From Ignavibacteria bacterium UBA4661 (GTDB lineage: Bacteria > Bacteroidota > Ignavibacteria > Kapaibacteriales > UBA4661): a DNA stretch of 6,185 bases. The DNA lies in contig DHLT01000099.1 of the NCBI GenBank assembly GCA_002405405.1, positions 1,204 through 7,388 on the forward strand, given 5' to 3'. Positions 1 to 5,405 of this stretch are shown in pieces (position 1 is the stretch's first letter; each line of letters begins with the position of its first letter). A model generated the notes under the pieces. The model was not told where the DNA came from and made no database searches. It saw only the letters and a program-made list of their open reading frames with translations. Both the position numbers and the translations under genes were made by a program.

Positions 1-759
1 GTAGAGCTTTGTTTTTACGCACTTTTTCCACCACTCATTATTCTTTTGGCACGTGGTACGCGATGGCTTGCCGATAAACCCGTTCAACGCTGGGTTGTGC
101 AGTCGCTTGTTGTGCTTCTGCTTGCACAAGCTTTGCAGAATATCGGACGAACAACCTTAGATTTTAAGTATGACATGTTGCATTATGCCGATACAGATAA
201 TCCGGGTATCTGGACGGGAACCATCTTTGGTCGATTTATCGATTTTGCATGGGGTATCATCGGTGGTTTGTGGGCTGTACTTCGTCCCGACTCAGTCATT
301 TTTCGCAAGCGGAGTGTTGCAACACTCATCTTCGTTCTTGGCTGTGCTATGCTCTATGCAGTATCGGCATGGACAGATGCGTATGGCGGTGTTGTACAGG
401 CAGGAGTACACGAACCATTCTTGTTTACGGTCTATGGTCGCAGTTATGCACTTGGTGCAACCTTGATTATCCTTGGATTGTATGGCAATTCGTATTGCAA
501 TGGTATCTTCGAGCATCGCGTACCGGTGTATATCGGTACACTGTCGTATGCGATTTATCTGACACAGTTTATGTCATTTGGTTCAGTGCATCAACTTGCA
601 ATGGCAACAATGGCAGTACTTCGCCCCATGCTTGCCTATAATGAATGGCTTTCTGCTCTTGCAACAACACTTGTCATGCTTCTTGTCTCGGCAATTGCGT
701 ATCATGCGCTCGAAGAACCACTCTATAATATGCTTCGCAAACGGTGGGTGAAAAAATAA
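1..759 (+). CDS. Acyltransferase family 3 membrane protein, C-terminal part (5' truncated by window edge)
   Basis: The frame is open from base 1 to the TAA at 757-759 (252 codons), so the gene begins outside the window. The TTG at 46 is an internal leucine, not a start. The first residues, VELCFYALFPPL, match the conserved 'SVExxFYLLFPLL' segment of acyltransferase-3 (OafA/YrhL/OPGC) proteins. Five or six hydrophobic helices follow. Other family-like segments are GRFIDFAWGIIGGLWAV near residues 77-93, YIGTLSYAIYLTQF near 177-190, and the terminal YHALEEPLYNMLRK, which resembles the usual 'E-P' C-terminal signature. The family moves acyl groups, commonly acetyl, onto extracytoplasmic sugars such as O-antigen or glucans. 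The His/Arg catalytic region of the N-terminal half is not in view. The substrate cannot be told from sequence. The lipoprotein gene starts 36 bp downstream on the same strand, so co-transcription is likely. Confidence 0.85.
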   Translation, partial: VELCFYALFPPLIILLARGTRWLADKPVQRWVVQSLVVLLLAQALQNIGRTTLDFKYDMLHYADTDNPGIWTGTIFGRFIDFAWGIIGGLWAVLRPDSVIFRKRSVATLIFVLGCAMLYAVSAWTDAYGGVVQAGVHEPFLFTVYGRSYALGATLIILGLYGNSYCNGIFEHRVPVYIGTLSYAIYLTQFMSFGSVHQLAMATMAVLRPMLAYNEWLSALATTLVMLLVSAIAYHALEEPLYNMLRKRWVKK

Positions 760-782
760 ATCCAAGGAATATATTGATTACG

Positions 783-788
783 AAAGGA
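783..788 (+). promoter_or_regulatory. Ribosome binding site of the lipoprotein gene
   Basis: AAAGGA lies 7 nt before the ATG at 796. It supports that start over the second in-frame ATG at 814, which has no such motif. Confidence 0.7.
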
Positions 789-795
789 TACTCTC

Positions 796-1290
796 ATGAA
801 ACAACATCATAGCATGAAGGCATTCATTATTCTGTGTTTGTCATGTGTGCTGGGCATAGTTTTGCTTTGCAGTTGCAACATGGTTACCATCACGCCCGAT
901 GAACCTGTTCCCGCAGGACGATTAGAAAGCTCGGCATGGTTGGTTGAGTCGAGAATAACACAGTTTTTTATTGCTTATAGTGTGCAAGTATGGCAGTATG
1001 ATTTCAAGAATAACAAACTCGATATACAGTGGCTGTATCCCAATCCTCCGTACCCGACGGTAAGCAGGTATACCGGTACGTATAATATCCTTGTTGAGCG
1101 CGGTCGTATTTATCGCTACTCTGGTAGTACGATACAGGAATCAGATCGAAGAACATATGATTCGATTGCCGAAATTTCGCCGACACGTCTTGTTATTCGC
1201 CATATCTATGACCCACAATTAGCTTACATAGTCTTCCAAAATGAAACAACAATCTTCTCTGCAAAACCCTTGAATTATCGCCTGTGGTAA
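796..1290 (+). CDS. Small predicted lipoprotein, function unknown
   Basis: This 164-residue protein has a lipoprotein signal peptide: a polar start (MKQHHSMK), a hydrophobic core at residues 9-24, and a lipobox-like LCSC ending at Cys27. The mature protein would be about 138 residues anchored by Cys27. I do not recognise the family. The mature part has a Trp near its start (SAWLVES, residues 46-52), alternating hydrophobic segments, a 'YTGTYNI' turn (92-98), 'YDSIAEISPTRLVIR' (121-135) and a final aromatic strand. This layout resembles small lipocalin-like beta-barrel lipoproteins, but that is only a resemblance in pattern. It sits 36 bp after the acyltransferase and ahead of a likely terminator at 1330-1364, so it is probably the last gene of that transcript. 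Location in the inner or outer membrane cannot be decided from the residues after Cys27 (Asn-Met-Val). Confidence 0.8.
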   Translation: MKQHHSMKAFIILCLSCVLGIVLLCSCNMVTITPDEPVPAGRLESSAWLVESRITQFFIAYSVQVWQYDFKNNKLDIQWLYPNPPYPTVSRYTGTYNILVERGRIYRYSGSTIQESDRRTYDSIAEISPTRLVIRHIYDPQLAYIVFQNETTIFSAKPLNYRLW

Positions 1291-1329
1291 TGATATTTCC
1301 ACAGTGCATGTAGATATGCGTTATTCCAG

Positions 1330-1364
1330 TGTTCTGTTCTATTGTCAGAACATTTTGTTTTTTG
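1330..1364 (+). terminator. Probable rho-independent terminator after the lipoprotein gene
   Basis: TGTTCTG (1330-1336) and CAGAACA (1346-1352) are perfect inverted repeats around a 9-nt loop. The T-rich run TTTTGTTTTTTG follows at once. The stem is only 7 bp with three G/C pairs, so strength is modest. It lies inside the upstream extension of the next open frame, which argues that the next gene starts later, at 1401. Confidence 0.5.
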
Positions 1365-1400
1365 TTCGTTAGAGTTTTGTTCTACTTTTTTACATTTTCT

Positions 1401-2156
1401 ATGGCACTTCGTGAACATTTTGAATCATCCGGTAATATCTTGTTTAATTGGCGCAGTTTTGTGCCACTCGCACTTTTTCCACTCATTGTGATGGCAATGT
1501 ATTACAGTCATGATTTTACGCCCGAGTACCCGCTCTCTGAGCGATGGAAACTTATTTGTGTTGGTGTGGGATTCTTCGGTGCATTGATTCGTGCTTTAGT
1601 CATTGGTATTGTACCGAAGAATACTTCGGGTCGCAACACCGATGGACAACTTGCCGACACCGTGAATACATCGGGTATTTATTCGACTGTTCGTCATCCG
1701 CTGTATGTGGGCAATTACTTCATGATGCTTGGCATTGTAATGTGGTGTGGCATTGCGTGGTTGGTAGTGGTCTTTACATTATTGTTTTGGATATACTATG
1801 AGCGCATCATGTTTGCTGAAGAAGAATTTCTCCGAAAAAAATTTGGTACTCGCTACGAGGAATGGGCAAATCGTACACCGGCATGGATTCCTTCCTTCAA
1901 ACACTATGTTCCTGCTGAATTAACCTTTTCGCTCAAGAACATTTTGCGGCGTGAGTATCCGGGATTGTTGAATATGATTCTGTCGTTTGTTATTGTCGAA
2001 GCACTCTACGAGTACCTCATAGCACCTATACGTGGATTTCCGCACGCAGGTATCGCACAGGCATGGTGGCTTGCGCTCGGCGGAAGTGCGGGGCTTGCAG
2101 TTATTTTACGGTCGTTGAAAAAATACACCACCCTGCTTGATGTCGATGGTCGGTAA
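1401..2156 (+). CDS. ICMT/phospholipid-methyltransferase family membrane protein, LmtA-like
   Basis: The protein has 251 residues and several membrane helices (about 21-37, 50-70, 102-133, 188-207 and 218-237). The core carries the isoprenylcysteine carboxyl methyltransferase / PEMT-type signature: GIYSTVRHPLYVGNY (residues 92-106, with RHP at 98-100), followed by YYERIMFAEEEFL (132-144) and KKFGTRYEEW (146-155). These are the SAM-binding and catalytic elements of the family, which methylates lipid head groups or C-terminal cysteines at the membrane. The 'SGRNTDGQLADTVNTSGIY' lead-in and the long C-terminal extension remind me of the subgroup containing Leptospira LmtA, which methylates the lipid A 1-phosphate. 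The substrate here is inferred. Upstream GTG/TTG codons (from 1329) are in frame but overlap a terminator hairpin and would add an odd Phe/Cys-rich leader, so I choose the ATG at 1401. No Shine-Dalgarno is visible. The gene runs convergently with the DoxX gene. Confidence 0.82.
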   Translation: MALREHFESSGNILFNWRSFVPLALFPLIVMAMYYSHDFTPEYPLSERWKLICVGVGFFGALIRALVIGIVPKNTSGRNTDGQLADTVNTSGIYSTVRHPLYVGNYFMMLGIVMWCGIAWLVVVFTLLFWIYYERIMFAEEEFLRKKFGTRYEEWANRTPAWIPSFKHYVPAELTFSLKNILRREYPGLLNMILSFVIVEALYEYLIAPIRGFPHAGIAQAWWLALGGSAGLAVILRSLKKYTTLLDVDGR

Positions 2157-2168
2157 TGATGGATAATG

Positions 2169-2220
2169 ATACAAATACAACAGGGCAACAATCGTTGAAG
2201 ATTGTTGCCCTGATTTGTAT
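2169..2220. terminator. Long hairpin between convergent genes, probable bidirectional terminator
   Basis: CAGGGCAACAATC (2181-2193) pairs perfectly with GATTGTTGCCCTG (2200-2212) around the loop GTTGAA. An outer 8-bp stem, ATACAAAT (2169-2176) with ATTTGTAT (2213-2220), extends it across a one-sided ACAA bulge (2177-2180). That gives 21 base pairs between the methyltransferase stop at 2156 and the DoxX stop at 2256. There is no strict U-tract directly after the stem, though the outer arm ATTTGTAT is U-rich. Position between converging stops is the main support for terminator function. Confidence 0.7.
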
Positions 2221-2255
2221 GGTGAAGTGAAGAAAAAAGTGTTCGGGCAAAGAAA

Positions 2256-2649
2256 TTATGATGCTTGTGCTGAAGGGTGTTTAGCTTGCAAAAATTGCGA
2301 GAATAAGCCCCAATGCTGGTAGACGAGAGCCACAATACAGGTCGCCATACCAAGTGCAAGAGGCAGATGCGCTATATCGAAGACAATGTGATACAATACC
2401 ATATTGACGATAATGGGCGTAGCCAAGGTAATACCTAATGGTACAAATCGTCCTGACAAAAAGAGAAGTCCTGCAGTGATTTCAAGCAGGGTAATGGGTG
2501 TGATATATCCCGACATATAGAGCAATTGCAAAAACTCAGGCAATTCGCTAATCTTTGGGGTGGGGGAGAATACCGGTAAAGCGACTTACACCTACGACAG
2601 ACAAAATAGCACCAAGTACAAAACGAGCCACAAGAAAAACATACTTCAT
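2256..2649 (-). pseudogene. DoxX family membrane protein, interrupted by a one-base frameshift
   Basis: Reading from the ATG at 2649, the frame gives MKYVFLVARFVLGAILSVVG and then VSRFTGILPHPKD before a TAG at 2548-2550. The rest of the protein continues in the next frame, ...SELPEFLQLLYMSGYITPITLLE and on to the TAA at 2256. Removing one C from the coding-strand runs CCCCC/CCCC (plus-strand G runs at 2557-2560 and 2562-2566) rejoins both halves. The result is a continuous 130-residue protein, GILPTPKISELPEF at the junction, the usual length for small DoxX proteins. Four hydrophobic helices are present: 5-22, 45-66, 69-90 and 94-113. 'SGYITPITLLEITAGLLFL' and 'GRFVPLGITLATPIIVN' are typical of the family, which has been linked to respiratory or thiol redox functions; its role here is unknown. 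AGGAG at 2657-2661 is a good ribosome site 7 nt before the ATG. The shift may be a real mutation, phase variation in the G tract, or a base-calling error. Confidence 0.82.
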
Positions 2650-2656
2650 CGCACAA

Positions 2657-2661
2657 CTCCT
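2657..2661 (-). promoter_or_regulatory. Ribosome binding site of the DoxX gene
   Basis: On the minus strand AGGAG stands 7 nt before the ATG at 2649. It fixes the start of the DoxX reading frame upstream of the frameshift and shows that the short downstream frame (TTG at 2543) is not the true beginning. Confidence 0.7.
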
Positions 2662-2822
2662 AATGGTGAAAAAAGAATGAGAGGACGAGGTTATAGCACA
2701 ATTGGGTGAAGAAAAAAATAATGAACAACTAAACCAACAGTAGTGAACTTACAGGAGATTGCAAGAAAAAGCAACAGGAAAGTATGATGGGGGCACTGAT
2801 GGTGTGTTATATGGGCTTTTAC

Positions 2823-2844
2823 AAGCAGTTGGCAACTCATGCTT
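2823..2844 (-). terminator. Weak stem-loop just after the helicase stop, possible terminator
   Basis: AAGC+AGTT (2823-2830) pairs with AACT (2834-2837) and GCTT (2841-2844), giving 8 bp with a 3-nt bulge and a 3-nt loop. It begins about 22 bp past the helicase TAG, but no T run follows on the minus strand. Apart from this and the DoxX ribosome site, I see nothing in the 217 bp between the helicase and DoxX genes. Confidence 0.25.
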
Positions 2845-2866
2845 TGTTGACAAAACCCTACTTCCC

Positions 2867-4648
2867 CTACACAATACGCCGTGCGCGGACACAGGCGAGT
2901 AACCACTCTTTTTTGCGTTTGAGTTCGGCAATAGTCATTGCTTCTTGGGGTTTAGCAAAACGTTTTTTCGATTCAACATGCAGAGTGTTGATATTGATTT
3001 GCTTACCCATCAGTCGCATCGTCCGCACCAAATCTTGTGCTAAGTCATTACATGCTGTGCGAAGTTCTTGTTCAACCTTCGTGATATTAATTGCTTCCGG
3101 TGAGTTCTGAGTAAGTAAGTCAGCAGCGCGTTGCGGTACAGCATCAGACCGCGTCATACCGGGGAAAAGCTCCAAATGATGTTGCTCGGTATGCGTGTGC
3201 TTCACATCGGCAAGTTCCCACAGTGGTGCAGTGTTGTCGGTAGCACGAAGTGAGCGTTCTTGTTGGGCGCGTTGCTCCTTAATCTTCATGCCCATTTGCT
3301 CTTCATTCGACATCCATTCCAGCAGTTGTACTACACCTGAATCATATGCTACATACATGTCGCAAACATTTTCTTCTTCACGGAAACCATGATAATAGCG
3401 CATTCCGCGAAAGATTTGTTGGAGTGTTTTCGAATGCGCACGAACAAGATCGGCTTTAACAATTACGCTAATCGGTTTAATGTCTGTACCTTCGCCGATC
3501 ATATCGACTTGTACCATAACATCGAGCGCACCATTACGATATTCATCCAGTAAGCGCAAACGCTCATCTTGTGGAACATCCTGACCAATGCGCCCCGAAC
3601 GGTACTGTGGAAATCGTTCCTGTACAAACTCCAAAATTGAGCGGGCATGATGATTACTCATAGCAATAACCAACAGTTGATGGTTGCGTGGCTCGGCAGG
3701 GCTGTGGATACGATGTAACCGACGTTTCTCGTCGAATCGCTGAAATGCCGGTTCGAGCATTGATGCTAAATACACCGTATGAAAGCGCATTTTTTTGCGT
3801 GCGAGAAAGGCATCGATTTCAGCATTCGATTCCGCCATATCAGCCATTTGCGAAAGCGATAATTCTACTGTTTCGCCCGTAATCGTATTCTGTAATTTGA
3901 TACGGTAATCAATGGCATTGACTTGCACACGCTTGAGAATACGACCCTCAGCATGGGCAGAGCGCAAGGATACTTCATGCAGAGCGCGGTAGTATTGGTG
4001 CCCATCGGCACCTACATCGAATGGTACACCAAACAATGTTTTGTTATCTGAACGCAGTGGCGTGCCAGAGAGCGACACGGTACAGCTGTGAGGAAATTCA
4101 CTAATCTTCTGTGCCCACAAACCATCTTCAGACAAATGATGCACTTCATCAAAAACAAACATACACGGAGCCGATGCCGCGTAGGTATGCAGGGCTTTGT
4201 GCCCGCCTTTGCCGGCGGCATATTGATAGGTGGTAATAACAATGTCGGTATTGAGATTTTTCAAAAATGCTTTCTCCGAATCAGCAACACAGTAGGAAAA
4301 ATTCGGCGCACCGATGTTGGAAAAAACCCTTCCTAATTCTTTTGCATCGGCGTATTGATCGCGCAGATTGCCACGCGGAACGAAAATGACAAGCTTGCGA
4401 GCAAGCCCTAATGCGTGCGCTACAACAAACGATGAAAGAGCCGTAATGGTTTTGCCGTATCCGGGAACAAAAACACCTAAAATATTACGTTCGCCCGAGC
4501 GAAATGCCTGCGCAAGTTTGCGGAGAAATTCCTCCTGACCCGCACGATACCGAAAGCCATTACGCAACGTAATACCCGGAATATTATGAGAGTCTTGTGT
4601 ATTTGTCGCAGAGTGCGTTGCCGTAGGAGCAGACGCAGAATGCGACAT
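2867..4648 (-). CDS. Superfamily 2 DEAD/DEAH-like helicase (DEVH box), orphan
   Basis: From the ATG at 4648 the protein has 593 residues. Helicase motifs appear in order: Q38 in RYRAGQEEF; Walker A VPGYGKT (61-67, Lys66/Thr67); motif Ia VIFVPRGNLRDQY (87-99); Ib ITTYQ (138-142); Walker B DEVHH (167-171); motif III SGTP (194-197); motif IV LLVIAMSNHH (325-334); motif V DMIGEGTDI (382-390); and motif VI QQIFRGMR (410-417, arginines 414 and 417). Both RecA-like lobes look intact, so ATP-driven nucleic-acid translocation or unwinding is expected. A charged helix (449-469) leads to a C-terminal domain (about 520-590) of unknown role, similar in pattern to the tails of restriction-type or phage-type helicases. 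The frame stays open upstream to 4930, but that extension crosses a repeat hairpin. AAGGAT (4658-4663) and a promoter (4674-4702) favour 4648. No nuclease, methylase or other defence partner is in the window, so DNA repair, defence or a mobile-element origin all remain possible. Confidence 0.85.
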   Translation of the reverse strand: MSHSASAPTATHSATNTQDSHNIPGITLRNGFRYRAGQEEFLRKLAQAFRSGERNILGVFVPGYGKTITALSSFVVAHALGLARKLVIFVPRGNLRDQYADAKELGRVFSNIGAPNFSYCVADSEKAFLKNLNTDIVITTYQYAAGKGGHKALHTYAASAPCMFVFDEVHHLSEDGLWAQKISEFPHSCTVSLSGTPLRSDNKTLFGVPFDVGADGHQYYRALHEVSLRSAHAEGRILKRVQVNAIDYRIKLQNTITGETVELSLSQMADMAESNAEIDAFLARKKMRFHTVYLASMLEPAFQRFDEKRRLHRIHSPAEPRNHQLLVIAMSNHHARSILEFVQERFPQYRSGRIGQDVPQDERLRLLDEYRNGALDVMVQVDMIGEGTDIKPISVIVKADLVRAHSKTLQQIFRGMRYYHGFREEENVCDMYVAYDSGVVQLLEWMSNEEQMGMKIKEQRAQQERSLRATDNTAPLWELADVKHTHTEQHHLELFPGMTRSDAVPQRAADLLTQNSPEAINITKVEQELRTACNDLAQDLVRTMRLMGKQININTLHVESKKRFAKPQEAMTIAELKRKKEWLLACVRARRIV

Positions 4649-4657
4649 ACCGATACT

Positions 4658-4663
4658 ATCCTT
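4658..4663 (-). promoter_or_regulatory. Ribosome binding site deciding the helicase start
   Basis: AAGGAT on the minus strand ends 9 nt before the ATG at 4648 (10 nt from AAGGA), a slightly long but workable spacing. The in-frame ATG at 4672 and the start at 4930 have no such motif. Confidence 0.5.
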
Positions 4664-4673
4664 GTATGCCATG

Positions 4674-4702
4674 AGAATAAGAAGTGAAGCGATGTTTGAC
4701 AA
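4674..4702 (-). promoter_or_regulatory. Candidate sigma-70-like promoter of the helicase gene
   Basis: On the minus strand TTGTCA (4697-4702) and TATTCT (4674-4679) are separated by exactly 17 bp. They match the housekeeping consensus at 5/6 and 4/6 positions. The predicted transcript would start near 4667, leaving a leader of about 20 nt that contains the ribosome site. A 14-bp dyad, TTCTGT-TC-ACAGAA (4752-4765), lies about 50 bp upstream and could be a regulator site. If this organism uses a Bacteroidota-type sigma factor, the consensus would differ. Confidence 0.4.
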
Positions 4703-4751
4703 GATCAATACTGCATTGCGGTGCATTTGGTTTTTCATTGTTCTTGTTGCA

Positions 4752-4765
4752 TTCTGTTCACAGAA
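4752..4765. repeat. 14-bp dyad upstream of the helicase promoter
   Basis: TTCTGT and ACAGAA are perfect inverted halves around TC. A further GAAC copy follows at 4772-4775. This could be an operator, or chance in AT-rich DNA. Confidence 0.3.
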
Positions 4766-4913
4766 CAAAACCGAACATAGTCGTGTAGTCATACTGCCCA
4801 TGATAGACGCTATGCCAAATGCGGGCGCAATATGGAACTTTTTTTCGCAACAAAACACTTGACTTTTGGTGTTGGGCTTTTTCGTGCAGAAGCGAGGAAA
4901 TTTTTTCAAAAAA

Positions 4914-4948
4914 AATGTCATTTCCACCACAAGAGCAGAAATGACATT
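4914..4948. repeat. Inverted repeat, 11-bp perfect stem
   Basis: AATGTCATTTC (4914-4924) and GAAATGACATT (4938-4948) are exact complements around a 13-nt loop. No T run follows on the plus strand, while an A-rich stretch precedes it. On the minus strand the stem is therefore followed by TTTTTTT-like sequence, so it could terminate leftward transcription entering the helicase region. The AATGAC at 4940-4945 can also pair with GTCATT at 4957-4962 in the neighbouring repeat, giving an alternative fold. Confidence 0.6.
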
Positions 4949-4955
4949 GTATTCT

Positions 4956-5089
4956 CGTCATTGCGGGCTTGACCCGTAATCCCACGTTGTGGTTGTATTG
5001 CTGTTGTCGTTCAATTGTAGAGACATTGCATGCAATGTCTCTACGGTTCGTCTGATTGATGCACATGCGGGACTTCGCTCGCAATGACG
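4956..5089. repeat. Composite intergenic palindromic repeat with 10-bp inverted ends
   Basis: CGTCATTGCG (4956-4965) and CGCAATGACG (5080-5089) are perfect inverted ends of a 134-bp unit. The left end continues into a small hairpin CGGG-CTTGA-CCCG (4964-4976), and the right end contains a GCGGGACTTCGCTCGC segment. End sequences of the type 'GTCATTGCG(A/G)G...' are familiar to me from dispersed intergenic palindromes in many unrelated bacteria. A separate 28-bp palindrome lies inside. No target-site duplication is evident at the borders, and no transposase is present, so a MITE-like or REP-like element is inferred only. Confidence 0.6.
5017..5044. repeat. 28-bp perfect palindrome
   Basis: GTAGAGACATTGCA (5017-5030) is followed directly by its exact reverse complement TGCAATGTCTCTAC (5031-5044). 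It is nested inside the 134-bp repeat unit but about 8 bp off its centre, which suggests one element inserted in another. Closely similar 'GTAGAGAC..TTGCATGCAA..GTCTCTAC' palindromes are, from memory, abundant in some cyanobacterial genomes. Confidence 0.75.
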
Positions 5090-5126
5090 GGATGTTGATG
5101 TTCTCTTTTGCAATTTTTTCAACCTC

Positions 5127-5186
5127 TACTGCTCCCTGCACTACTCCCTGCGCTACTCCCTAAACTACTCCCTGAACTACTCCCCA
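5127..5186. repeat. Tandem repeat, five copies of a 12-bp unit
   Basis: The consensus is (A/C)(A/G)CTACTCCCTG. Copies are 5127-5138 (TACTGCTCCCTG), 5139-5150, 5151-5162, 5163-5174 and 5175-5186; the outer copies have diverged and the last ends CCCCA. The 12-bp period would keep any reading frame (GSSx on the minus strand, YSLN on the plus), but no credible gene covers it. It is probably a noncoding minisatellite whose copy number may vary between strains. Confidence 0.8.
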
Positions 5187-5392
5187 AGCGGGTTGTAGCA
5201 AAATTTCGCTCATGAAAAATGCTCCTTGGGCGGTTAGAAATTGTTTGTATGTTGGTGCAATGTTGTTCAACTACCGATATGTGTGTGGCGTGTGTTGTTC
5301 CGTGTGTATGTGCAAAACGTGCAAGGAAGTAATGATAGTGCAAATCAAGCCGACTGGCGGTTGTCAATGCAGTGTGTTGTTTCATTATTCTC
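5187..5392 (+). other. GT-rich leader upstream of the beta-barrel gene, no gene seen
   Basis: This is the last part of the gene-free stretch 4649-5405. It is dense in TGTG/GTGT, especially 5276-5315 and 5367-5405, and shows no gene with supporting features. An overlapping plus-strand frame from 5212 is Cys/Val-rich only because of this bias. No convincing promoter is visible; TTGTCA at 5361-5366 with CATTAT at 5383-5388 would place the transcript start on the ribosome site. Confidence 0.4.
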
Positions 5393-5398
5393 GAGGAG
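5393..5398 (+). promoter_or_regulatory. Ribosome binding site of the beta-barrel gene
   Basis: GAGGAG lies 7 nt before the ATG at 5406. It selects this start over the longer in-frame extension from 5241, which lacks a ribosome site and would bury the signal peptide. Confidence 0.8.
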
Positions 5399-5405
5399 TG
5401 TGTGT

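Noticed and set aside
19..1487. Near-identical stretch GCACTTTTTCCA...CTCATT at 19-39 and 1470-1487
   Set aside because: Both encode an ALFP(P)LI membrane segment in different genes. The match is short, differs by a 3-base gap, and is explained by codon use in hydrophobic helices.
4662..4862. Plus-strand 66-residue open frame divergent to the helicase
   Set aside because: No ribosome site, no recognisable features, and it lies over the helicase promoter.
2867..4930. Helicase called as 687 residues
   Set aside because: The extra N-terminus passes through an inverted repeat and lacks a ribosome site. The start at 4648 has AAGGAT and a promoter at the right distances.
4758..5141. Minus-strand 127-residue open frame
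   Set aside because: It translates straight through the palindromic repeats (peptides like GLRVKPAMTR are typical repeat translations), overlaps the helicase promoter region and has no domain-like content.
5092..5163. Short plus-strand frame of 23 codons (MLMFSFAIFS...) running into the tandem repeat
   Set aside because: No ribosome site, and the coding potential is only repeat-derived.
4956..5186. CRISPR array
   Set aside because: The repeats are either inverted or immediately tandem at 12 bp, without spacers, and no cas genes are present.
5361..5388. TTGTCA...CATTAT as promoter of the beta-barrel gene
   Set aside because: The transcript start would fall on the ribosome binding site at 5393-5398, so it is unlikely to drive normal translation.
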